From positions 17,375,280-17,439,279 of the forward strand of contig OW203998.1 of assembly GCA_934047225.1 (NCBI GenBank): 64,000 bases of DNA, in the 5' to 3' direction. Position numbers and translations under genes: made by a program. The notes under the pieces are model-generated. The model ran no database searches. It was not told the origin of the DNA and saw only the letters and a list, made by a program, of their open reading frames with translations. Every line of letters begins with the position of its first letter. Position 1 is the first letter of the stretch. Source of the DNA: Ypsolopha sequella (taxonomy: Eukaryota > Arthropoda > Insecta > Lepidoptera > Ypsolophidae). Of the stretch, positions 45,810-56,900 are shown piece by piece.

Positions 45810-46915
45810 ATCATTAAAAATACTTTTATTTTACATTGTAGAATTGTAGAATAAAATATATCAGTCTTGTACCTAATTTTAAGAATATTTTTGTAACGAA
45901 ATAAAGAATTAAGAAATTGCTCTAACCTAAAGGTTGTATTTTGGCCGTTACAGGTAACTATTTCTTAATCCTTAAATTCATAAATGAATAATATGAGAAA
46001 AATAAAATTATTTTTTTTTCGCTGTTTTGGAGGTAAAATAAAAAATAAAAATGTGATTTTCTTAATTTTTATATATATATATATTTTTTTGTTTTCTTTG
46101 TCGGTTAGAATAGTTATTTGACACGAGTTTACCAAAAACTGTAATAAAAACAAAAACAAAATATTACTATGGTTTTTTTTCGCAACCACTTATTTTCAGA
46201 TTTGGAAATACTACAAAAATATATATTTATGTAAAAAAAAAAAAGTAAATAAAACAAAATTTTGTACTTTTTCATTCCATTTAATTTCATATTGAATAGT
46301 CCTTCAGAAAGGTGCCACTATAACAAAAATGTTAAAATATAATATATGTATAATATATTCGTTGCTAAATGGGTTGTTGGAAATATCCAACACAATGCCT
46401 TATTTTGTTGCAAATCCGGAGAATTGACCCTTAAAGTAATATCATAATGGCATGGAGGCAATTTAAAAAATTATATCTAAGGCTTCAGTACGTAAGTGAA
46501 AATTCTTGGAATTTCTCTTAATTTAAGCAGAACACTTTGAATTCCTAGCTGTTGTAACAAAGCTGCGGAATATTCTGTAATACAGTCTTTGTATCTCTAG
46601 AATATGTTACTGCGCTCGTTGAGATGGGCGGAATGGGAATAATTTCGAAATTAATATGGAGTCGTATTATTACATGACTCACTTATTATTATTATTATTG
46701 TATATATCATATGGTTTAATTTTATTAAGAATTTGAATTTTTACATTAATAATTATAGCTACAGAAAATTTATATAAATTAAATTTTTTTAAGAATTTTT
46801 TAATTTTTTTATGTTAACCAAAAAGCTATCGAATTTTGACTTCAACGAATAATTCACGGACAGCGGGCAGATTATACGGTTTTGCTAAAAAAACATGTTT
46901 ATGGAACCCTCTTAT
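45810..46915. other. AT-rich intergenic DNA, no supported gene
   Basis: Long A/T runs and a short (TA)n tract near 46070. The antisense ORF at 45965-46189 is low-complexity. Confidence 0.4.
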
Positions 46916-46919
46916 TAAT

Positions 46920-47060
46920 CGTCACCTAATCTTAGAATCCACACCTAGAGGTGTTATAGTGTATGAACTGTAAAATGCAGGTTACAGACCACGCTCGTAC
47001 ACCCACGTTTCACCAAACGATTATTACGTACCAATGGGCGGGTGGTGAGCCCTAACGCCG
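46920..47060 (-). repeat. Repeat family R-E copy (inverted)
   Basis: GTACACCCACGTTTCACC, ACGATTATTACGTACCAATG and GGGTGGTGAGCCCTAACGCC match the reverse complement of the family at 7930-8345. Confidence 0.55.
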
Positions 47061-47761
47061 TACTTTGGGTACAAATATGAACCCACAGCTTTAAGGGTCC
47101 GTAAAAGGCCAGATTGAGCACCTCATCAATCAGAACTGAACGCTACGACGACGTTTCCTTTTATTTAAAAAAACACGCTTTGAGCCGTGGCTGCTACGAC
47201 CACCAAGAAACACGCGCTCACGAAAAACAGCGTTTTTATTTAATAACTCGGCTTTTATATAAAATTATTAAAATATACTTTAATTTTTAAACGAGTTTAT
47301 TAGTCACGTATTTTTAGTACAAATTTCAAGGCTGTATAATTTAAAGAAAGCTCTTGAACACTCAAAAAACATAAAATTTAGAGGTAACATCGTAATTTTT
47401 TTGTACCAAGCGAACTTAAAGCTTTTGTGTTTTTTTTAAGTGTTTTAGATTAGTCCTATAGTCTACTATCTACATTATTTTATTTGACCGATTGACCAAA
47501 TAACACAATGTGAAATGGTCGTTTGAAATTGTGGATCTGGCTTTATACAGACTCTTAACTTGCCTTCCAAAGCTTACAAACCAAACATAAATGTGACCCC
47601 CGGATAAGTGGTCGAGAACGAGTACTCGAGTATTCTATAGAGGAGTCTGGTGATACCCGAACTCGATTTCCGTTCTATTCCACCCACAAGAATAACGTTA
47701 ATTAAATACACATACATATTCCACCTAACGCCTATGTAGTGTGGTAGCTAGGTATAGTTAA

Positions 47762-48221
47762 CCCGGCGAGGATGAGGAAGAGTCAATATTACCCTGCTCA
47801 TTTTTAAAAGTTTTCAGTTTTTTGTCACGTGGTCGTATGTTATTAGTTGTCTCGATAGCTGTCGCTAATGACGCCCCCTGCCTGCCGCACACCGTTCTTC
47901 AGTTGGCCGGTGACTGAAAAATTAACTACATGTGTGCAGCCGCAGAAAAAGGTAAATAAGACCCTACATTATACACGATTTAGTTTAAAACGTTGAGTTC
48001 TGCCAAAGTTGATTGTGTTGTAGGCATTTAGTAAAACAAATAAAACTTTAAGATCTGTACCCTAAAATGTGGTTTTTTATGGTAAACCGCAAAATAATAT
48101 ATTATTAAAATGTTCAAGCATAAATCTACACTGAAAAAACAAAAAACATGTAACAATTGAAAATGAAATATAGGGTCATAATTATCCTCCGCGTGCGATT
48201 CTGCACCACATCTTCGCCGGG
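47762..48221. mobile_element. piggyBac-type MITE flanked by TTAA
   Basis: TTAA (47758-47761 and 48222-48225) flanks 13-bp terminal inverted repeats CCCGGCGAGGATG and CATCTTCGCCGGG, which differ at one base. TTAA target duplication with CCC ends is the hallmark of piggyBac transposons. The 460-bp interior has no transposase, so mobilisation would need a relative in trans. Confidence 0.75.
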
Positions 48222-48225
48222 TTAA

Positions 48226-48938
48226 GGATAAACAATGAAATATGAGATATAATTGGAAACCTATTACATGAAATGTTATTGTAATATGAAACTAAAGGAA
48301 TGTAAACATTGTAATTAGAAGCCAATCAATAACAATAATGTAACAGGAGATCTATCCATATTTGGAAGTCTAGGTTGTAACAAGACTCCATACAACATGA
48401 TCAAACTGTAAACATCAACCACCCAAGTAGCCAGGAATCATACCTACCTGTACACGTGTAACCCCTCCACAATTTTTTTATTATTTATTATTAGGGTGAA
48501 ATCGCCAAAATGTGTACGTAACAAAAACATAACAAAAAGGAAATGTAATAAAAAGGAACTATTGGGACTCGTTCATACATAAAAAATAAAACAACATTTT
48601 ATCTTTCCATTTATCTGGTTTATTTTTTTTTCCTCTCCCGGTATTTTCATTGCCTTTCAGCTGTTGCCTTAGGCATTTTGCGGAAAAATAAATGCTTAAA
48701 TAATGTTAACAATCAAACAAAAATTTAAACTGTGTTTCAAACGAATCTGACGACTTTTCGCAAATGTCATACTTTGACAGCTGTATAAAAATGTAAAAAA
48801 CTATCATTGGTCTGAATGTGTTTGCAATACCGTTCATTAGAGTCCAAACACGGGGAATCTAACATCATCCGTTCCGGAGATATTCAATCAAAGTTTTGCC
48901 AAAAAACCTGTCAAATGTAAAAAAAGTGTCAAATTTGA
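48226..48938. other. Intergenic DNA, no supported feature
   Basis: No recognisable ORF, repeat copy or RNA gene. Confidence 0.4.
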
Positions 48939-48939
48939 A

Positions 48940-49327
48940 GACTAATCGAATGGGCGGAGGTAGGCATGTATTTATATATGTAACCTATTAGTATGTAGTA
49001 TATAGGATGGGATTTGGTCGGCCGCCTGGATTCGTGCTGGGGGCTCGGTTGGTGATCACTGAACCTTGTTCCTGGTCCCTGGCCGGGTCTCCGGTATGGG
49101 TTCGGGCGGCTGATTGGATTTTACCTTGTATAATATATATTTTACCTATCATTTTAATCGTAAATATATTGCTACATAAATTAAATAAACCTTTAATTTA
49201 GTTCATGTACATTTATTATTCTATTACATATATTTTCTTTATTAGATTAAATTTGACGTGTAAAAAGTGTATATATCTATACCTGCTTTGCAAAATAAAC
49301 TATTTGAATTTGAATTTGAATTTGAAT
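48940..49327 (+). mobile_element. LINE 3' end, second copy
   Basis: Near-identical to 13199-13571 from GACTAATCGAATGGGCGG to the tail, which here has more TTTGAA units (GAATTTGAATTTGAATTTG). Within the GC-rich block I saw two substitutions. The short ORF at 49007-49201 also exists in the other copy but has no known domain. Because the tail sequence resembles the 5' flank (AAATTTGAAG), the target duplication cannot be defined. Confidence 0.8.
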
Positions 49328-49329
49328 AC

Positions 49330-51300
49330 GGTACCGAAATCAGCCTCTTGATACTGAGTTTTTGGACCACTTTTTAGCACCTGTCAAACACGGTTTTACA
49401 ATTTTAAATATTCAACAAAATCAACAATAAAAAAATGAGAATTGTTATTATGTGTGATTGGGTTCAACTAAATAACCTGTTTTAGTAATTTACCATGTGA
49501 CGTGTGACGTCATCACACTCATATTATTCTGAACGCACCCTTAGCCTTCCTTTTTGTTACGTTACAAAGAAAAATGTGACAAAGTACAACAAAAATACGT
49601 CACGCTCATAACTTCAAAATAATTTACACACTGTGGATAAATTTTAATGAAAATTTGACTAACTACAACGTAAACAGACTGAAATTCAGATGACGTGTGT
49701 ATGAATAAGTTTGTGAATTCTTACCTTCTACTGGGTTTGGCGGGTGTTACAAAGAGGATCATTAAAAGTCTTTTTTGTCGCGCGTTGACGTTGTCTTTGA
49801 CCATGAGAACAAACAAAATGACAGAGATGTGACACTAACGCTACTTCTACGGAAACTCTTGTTTGCGGTGTTGCGAGTAAAATAATTCATTATTTTACCA
49901 CATTTTATAGAAAAAAGTGCGACAAATAAAATAACAAAGAAAAATACGTTTTTTAATAAGTTCGTATTTTGTGTAAAATTTAATAATCACTTCACAAAAA
50001 TAGTAAATACAATGAAATTGCGAAATTGGTTATTCTTCTATATGTATAAAGAAAAAATTTCAACGTAAAGTACTTATGTTTTATTTTTTTTAGTATGTTT
50101 AGGTGCAACTAAGCTAAATGGACAAAACATGTAAAAATTTTAGCGTTTTCACCCATTATTATTTATTTATTTATCTAAAAATGTAATGGCTAATAGGCAG
50201 ATCAATAGGTATAGAATGTAGGTTTGACTAATGCATTGCTTTACTTATATAGAAATTTTATTTTGGCAGTAGCAGCCCAAAATAGACCGAGGTCCGTGCT
50301 AGGGCTGGCTACATCAATTTGATCAATTTTATTAGCAGTCAATCCGTCACGAACACATAGAACTACTTTTTGCATTTATTTGATATTTTGATTTTTACTT
50401 ATATGTATATAACGTATATTGTATTATATGTTTATAGTATATAAGGCTTATTTAGCCCAATAAATGTGTGACAGTATCTACTCGAATCTCGGTTGTTTCA
50501 CTTGTCGTCTCACGCCCAACATTGCACCACCTTATACATATATATATCCACCGTATATATGTATAGTCCACCTTACTAAGTCACACCTATACATAACTTT
50601 GTCATAACTTGAAAGTTTTGTTACTGCGCAGCATTATTACTTTTTAAATCAGTTACAATGGGGTTCCGTACACGTAGTATGCACATTTGCAATATGTCCA
50701 TGCAAACATAAGATGCCTTGTTGTGTATAATCTACACAACCTTTGATATATGTATATACATAGGTATCACAAGAATTATTATTTTCGCAGGATTGAACTG
50801 AAGTAAACTATGACTTTCGAAACATATGCAGAGAAAGCTTTCAGACACACTGACACTGTCTGATTTTGTAACAATATGGTGTAATTTTATAGAACGCAGT
50901 TTCTTTCTACGGCAGTAGTTTATTTTAATTGTTTTTGTTTTTTTTTATTTGACCCGGCATGATAATCTATGGCAGACGTGATTTTTTTCACGTAACCTAT
51001 AATAAGCTCAACAATACAATATAAATATAAAATAGTTTATTTAGAAAACAAGTTGTTGGTATACAGTATGTAGGCTTTATCCATTTAAGTTTATAGGAAA
51101 ACCTGTATTAGGATGAGACCGCTCTTCCTTATGTTTAACAATAACTTGTTCATTAAGACTCATATTATGTAGTAATTACCTAAATTAATAAAGTTAAAAA
51201 ACACTTTTAAAAGTAAAGTTAAGCTCAACGAGGTATCCTATAAGATATGTATTTCAATTTTTTTTTTAATTCCTCCTCCTAGAAGACTTTATATTTTGCG
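49330..51300. other. Intergenic DNA; possible LTR-like remnant at 50400-50530
   Basis: At 50420-50520 a TATATAAGG-like box (AGTATATAAGGCTTATTTAG) is followed by CCCAATAAATGTGTGACAG and ends CGCCCAACA. This is the layout of an LTR promoter, poly(A) signal and 3' end. No matching second LTR or start was found, so it may be a solo-LTR remnant. Confidence 0.3.
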
Positions 51301-51329
51301 TATATCCGTAGCATTTTAGAGTTCGCCAG

Positions 51330-51693
51330 TACTGTGTGGAGTCCACATTACAATGTAAATGTAACCTCGATCGAACGAGTACAAAGGAAATTCATAAAGG
51401 CTCTTGAATATAGAATTTTTGGTCCCTTTCTGAATTACGAAGATGCCTCTAAGCGACAGAAACTACCTACACTTGAAAGCCGTCGGTCATTCCTTGATGC
51501 AACATTTTTATTCAATTTTTTTTTTAATAATTTTGACTTTTCTCCTCTTTTGGAAAAAATACATTTTAAAGTCCCACGTAGCACCACCTCATGTTTTCAT
51601 TTTTTCATACATTGTTTTCTATTAGCTTTGGATCTACAAATTACTCCAAAAACACTTTCCTCAGGCGCAGCTGCAGGGCAGGGTACACAATAA
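51330..51693 (+). pseudogene. Fragment of a LINE reverse transcriptase (C-terminal region)
   Basis: The start reads VWSPHYNVNVTSIERVQRKF followed by IKAL. This is the Jockey/CR1-type connection region, WSP-----I--IE-VQRKF. The frame stays open to 51693 but similarity fades. No RT core lies upstream. It belongs to a different family from the LINE at 11.8 kb. Confidence 0.7.
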
Positions 51694-51969
51694 AAAACTG
51701 AAACATGTGTTTTTTTTTATTTAGTTATCAAAATTACAGCAAAAACAATCTTAAATAATTAAGCCGTCCCTCCGAAACCCGTAAGGTTTTATGCGAGTGA
51801 CACGCTACCAGCTCGCTACGAAGTCAATTTATTTGTTACATGCTAACACCCACGGTAGTATCTTTTTAATAGAGATAAAGTTTTACTTTTGGATAATCCA
51901 GACGATTGTTTTACACTGTCTCTTACGTTCTTTAAAAATAAAGCACGTTTAATTTTGTTGCATTATTAT

Positions 51970-52380
51970 ATGTAGGTTTTTCATCCATCCATCCATCAGC
52001 CTAGTTCGTCCACTGCTGGACATAAGCCTTTCCAGGACTTTACCACTCTCGGCGGTCATCCTGGAAGAATTGTCCATACTCTTGCCATACTCACACACGC
52101 TGGGCAGGCGGGTTGGTGAGCGTGGTGCCGGAACCCTCGCACCAGTGACGCCGCTGCCCGTCACCAGTCTGTTCCATATAAGGCCCGGCTATTAGGGATG
52201 GATATACTGCCATACATCAGTCCCAGGCATGGTAGGCCTCCTGGTTTTTTGCCTGTGAGCTGTCCTCTTACTCTCCCCCGAATTACTTCGAGGGGGTCTC
52301 CAAGTAAGATGGTGGTACCTCCACAGTCGAGACCGACGTCAGCTCTACCACCTGTGTGTAGTTTTTACGTCATTGATATT
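51970..52380. repeat. GC-rich repeat remnant (CAGCCTAGTTCGTCCACTGC type)
   Basis: CATCCATCCATCCATCAGCC followed by TCCACTGCTGGACATAAGCC resembles a segment found at the 3' ends of dispersed lepidopteran non-LTR elements. GC content is clearly above its surroundings. No reverse-transcriptase motif is seen, so this is a low-confidence family call. Confidence 0.35.
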
Positions 52381-52623
52381 ATTTGGTAAGCTTACTTAAA
52401 TTAACTTTATATAAGAATCATAAACTCAAAATTTTGTCGTCGATGTTTGCATTTAAATATATTTATTATTATTACTTTAAAGACCTCCTTGTCGATGTTA
52501 AAATAAGATTACGTTTAAGTATTACTATAAGACTGTTTGTTTCCTAATAAATATAAATGAAAAAAACTATAATGGTTCCACTAAGAAAGGTTTTTTTGAA
52601 TTCACACCACAAGGGGACGTAAC

Positions 52624-52839
52624 TGTACGATCACCGATCGCGGGGTTGATAAATGATAAGTTTTGATAGTTTTATGAATTTATTGGACAAACACACGTAA
52701 GTATAATTGATATTGATGAGTGATTGATGAGTACACGCGGTATGGACGGTGACCGGTTGTGAACTGATGAAATTAGGGCGATGATCGACGACGGCTAAGT
52801 AAACAGCCAACGCAGCAGAATGTGCGGCTTGCCCGTACA
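52624..52839 (-). repeat. E2 3' LTR
   Basis: 216 bp, TGTACGGGC to GATCGTACA read on the minus strand. An AATAAA poly(A) signal lies at 52684-52679. It is dense in ATCA on the minus strand. Directly upstream (52840 onward) the minus strand reads CCCCCGGGAGCA rather than a polypurine tract. Confidence 0.95.
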
Positions 52840-53016
52840 TGCTCCCGGGGGAAAAGAAAACAAAACAAATTATATTATTGATACGATGATAATGATATGA
52901 TAAAATGAGAGGTAAGGTGCTTTACAAAGTGATAAAACATTTTCTTTTTATATGTAATGCTAGTGTCTCTAAAACAGTGTCCATTGTTCGGATTTATTAT
53001 AAAATGACAATATACA

Positions 53017-53961
53017 CTAAACACAATTTTCTGCGCTAGAGAACCTTGCTTTAAAAACAGGTGACGTGCTCGCATCAAATTTACGCACACTTGCACTCGC
53101 CCATTTGCGTCTGATGTATTGAACATTCGCGCACTTTTTGTCACTATCACTGCTGCTTGAGTGGGCGGCGGCGGGCTGCTCCGTGGTGACAGCCCCGGCC
53201 GCCGCCGATGCTGCGAGCGCAGGCGCGGACCTCGGGTCCGCCGCCTGCTGACGACGACGCCTCCGTAGTCTCCGCCAAACCCAGATTGATACTGCTGCTC
53301 CAATGATCGCAAATGCCATACCATATATAGCCGTATAGTGATGCACATCGTGATATGATATTTCTTTTGCTAAAGTCCCTTTTTGTTTAATTTGCTCTAT
53401 TTGCTGATGTATTTCTTGCAAAGTCTGCTTTTGGGCACCGATCTCTTTACTAATATCTGATTCATTTGTGGGCGGAAGTATCGTAATGTTGAAAATATGA
53501 TTAATTGGCGAAATATCTGGCAATATAACATCGAACCTTGTTTTACTTATGCTTTGATCTAGCTTCCGAGAGTAAATTGTGAACTCATCGGTTTTGATTA
53601 TGCAACCATGGCTAATGGAGATTATACCGGCTTCAGCCAACTGTGCTGCAGAAAGTTGATCTTCACAGATTATCCTTAGTTGACACTTGTTGCAGCAGAA
53701 ATACAAATATTGGTTCTGTGCATGCATCTCTTGCCATATGTTGCTACAAAGAGATGTCACAGTCTTACAATTATCTGATCTTCTATCTTTCACACAAAAG
53801 CTCTCGTCCTGTTTCATATGATAGATTGGTTTCTGCGTATGACAGAAAAATGATTCGTCGGCTTGATAGCATTCTTTGATCTCGTCTCGGGACATTTCTA
53901 CGTAGGCATCCTTTTTCAAATTGATTGCTAAGTACTCTGCGGCAGGGATCACACTAATCAT
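53017..53961 (-). pseudogene. E2 env-like protein, C-terminal part (frameshifted off)
   Basis: This 314-residue frame holds the membrane-proximal half of the env-like glycoprotein. It has a cysteine-rich ectodomain (including FCCNKC at about 88-93), a coiled-coil-like stretch (about 170-200) and a transmembrane segment (about 210-229, AIYGMAFAIIGAAVSIWVW). A long tail rich in arginine, alanine and serine follows. The ATG at 53961 is just the first methionine. The same frame is open upstream past 54030, overlapping the end of the 1,821-codon ORF, so an indel near 54030 splits env. The tail-coding DNA (53040-53272) is strikingly GC-rich and unlike the rest of E2. Confidence 0.75.
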
Positions 53962-53995
53962 ATCTCTACCTTTTTTCTCGGGTATTGCAGTTGCT

Positions 53996-56900
53996 TTAAA
54001 AATTTCGTATGCATCTCTGGTCTCTGCTAACCAAGGGAAGCTTTATTTCCAGGAGAAGATACTCGTTTGTCATTCTTGCTTTGACTTTAAGAATTTTGTA
54101 AATATTTTTGAGGTCTGTTTGAATGTTCTTGATTGGAAGAGATGATTCTTTTGATATGTGACTTGAGATCGTGCTTAGCTCATGTCGAAGTTGTTCTGGG
54201 GTTAAGATATGAAAGTTAAATCGTCCTTGATAAATATCTGTTACCGTATCTAGTAACATGCTCTGAATAGTCTTCAAACACTGGAGCATTGAGCTTGCTG
54301 TTAGTGCCCCTAGGGTGAAGTCATTGATATTTGATAAAATTTGCAATTCGTTGCTCAATTTGTTGATAACTTTGTTTACTTTAAAAAAATGTTGATTTAT
54401 GATTTTTTGTTGCTTATTCATGCTATCTTCCATTCTTTTCAGGAGATTATATTCGGATTCAATGACCGACGTCTGATTTTTCCATAGCGAAGCTAAATGA
54501 TTTTGATTATCTCTGATGAGTTCGATGTCCTTTTGATATTGCTCGGCGAATGACTCATTTAAGACACCGAACAGCTTGTTAGCTATGTAACCGACACCGT
54601 TGATAAGCCCGCGCCGGCTTCGATGCCCCGTCTGCGTACTGGAATGCTGACTCAGTAACAGGTGATTGTAGTATTCCAGTTCCGAGAAGCCTTGTTGGAG
54701 TTGTAGTAATATGACGTCACAATGTGATTGATCCTTTATGTTTTGGCAAGTCTGTTGTAAATGTTTTGTATATCTTTCAAATGCTGTTGTACCTTGCCAA
54801 TATGGATTTAAATCGTAATAAACTACCAATTTCCATTCGTCACTTAATAACTCCATATTTGATATTTTATCGAAAAGAATTCGCTGTTGGTCGCGTAACT
54901 TTGTTATGTTATATGTACATTGTGCGCCGGTTATCATAATAATGCACATTATAAATGATATAAGTGAGAAAGGACTCGGTTTTCTGATTCTCTTATTGAT
55001 TTTTCTTTCTACCTGATGATTTATGTTTGTTTCACTTTGCTGTTTTTCTTGCTCCCTTGATAATTTTGGATAATGATAATTTTCCCGACTTGTTGGTAAA
55101 ACTGATAATTTGATGATTGGACGTTTCATGAGTCCGTTTTTTGTTTTTAATGTGACGACTCTCACATAGCCGTCTTTTCCGGGGTGCAATTCAACAACTC
55201 GACCTAGAGGCCATTTACCCGCTAAGATGTTATCGTCGTGAATTAACACTACGTCATTTAATTTGATATATATTTGATAATTTGATATTGAGAACTCTGA
55301 TTGTTGTATGACCTTAATAATCTGGATCCTTGCTTGTCTGATTTCCTGAATTGTTAGGAAAGATTGTTTTTGGTGATCACGTGATATGAAGCGTAGTATC
55401 CAGGCGACCACTCTAGTCGCCCGAGTGAAGCTGCTATGTCTGTTTAATATTTCATTGATGATATGAGGTTCACGTTCGTGTAAGTTGATAGCATTGCATG
55501 TTTGTTTTGGTACTTTTTGCTCTTCTTCGGTGGTGTATAAAGGCCGTTCTTTTTCGTTTTGATCGTTAAAGGAAGACAACCACGTCGGTCCCTGCCACCA
55601 AAGCGTATGATTTTTCAATTGATCTGCTGATAAACCGCGACTGGCACAGTCAGCCGGGTTGTCAGTGGAGTTCACATATCTCCAGCACTCAGGTGGCATG
55701 ACGTTTGTTATTTGCTGGACTCTGTTTGATACGAAGGGCTTCCACCGACTTGGTTCACCTTGAATCCACCCAAGAACTGCCGTTGAATCGCTCCAGCCAT
55801 AAACCTTGATTTTATGATCTGATAAGCAGCTCAACACTTTCGTCATAAGTTTTGATAATAAATGAGCCCCACAGAGCTCACCCCTGGGCACAGAAAGGTT
55901 CTTACTATCTGACAATATTCTTGTCTTAGCTGCTAATGGCACAATAGTAACTTTTGATGATGATTCTTCGATGACCTTGCAGAATATTATACACGCAAAG
56001 GCCTTTGTTGATGAATCACTGAAACCATGAAGCTCAATGATGCCGTTTTTTCTGATTTCCAGCCATCTTGGGATTTTTATGTGATTAATATTTTGAAGAT
56101 CGTTTCGGATATTTATCCATTCTGATTTGATGTCTACTGGTACTTCTTCATCCCATTGAATACCAGTTAGCCACACCTTTTTGAACAAAATCTTGAGCTT
56201 TGTCGTAACTGGCGCCAGCCAGCCCAAAGGATCAAAAAGCCTTGATATGTTTGATAAGAGTGCTCGCTTTGTAGTCTTTTCTGATAGGTCGTTGATGTTG
56301 ATTTGAAATATAAATTCGTCTGATTTAGGGTTCCAGCGCAACCCTAAAGTTTTGTTGGATTCTGCTTGTTTAAATTCAAATGTCCGTTGCTCGTCTTGGC
56401 TATTTCCGAAAATTTCAGGTTTGTTTGATGCCCATTTCCGCAAATTAAAGCCTCCTGACTTCAAAAGCTTGTTTAAATCTGATATTAGCTGCTTTGCTGA
56501 CTTGATATCGTAACTTCCGCTGACTAAATCGTCCATATAAAAGTTATTTTCTAGTACTTCTTTTGCTGCTGACTGATATTTGTGACCCTCGTCGCGAGCT
56601 AACTGTTTAAGCGTCATCATCGCGAGAAAAGGCGCTGCTTTTGTTCCGTAGGTAACGGTCGTTAGCTGATATTTTTGTATTGCTTGATAGGCTGATTCCC
56701 TCCATATGATTTTGTGTAAATTTTGATCATCTTCATGTAAATATATCTGCCTAAACATTTTTTCGATGTCCGCCGTAAATGCTATTTCGTACTGTCTCCA
56801 ATTTAAAATTAGTTCAAATAAGTCTTTTTGCAAATTTGGACCTTGGTTCATTATAAAATTAAGACTAATATTGCTTGAAGTTAACGCCGAGGCATTGAAC

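Noticed and set aside
49007..49201. 64-codon ORF shared by the two LINE 3' ends (also 13266-13460)
   Set aside because: It is shared because the 3' UTR is repeated; it has no known domain and its conservation is explained by recent copying.
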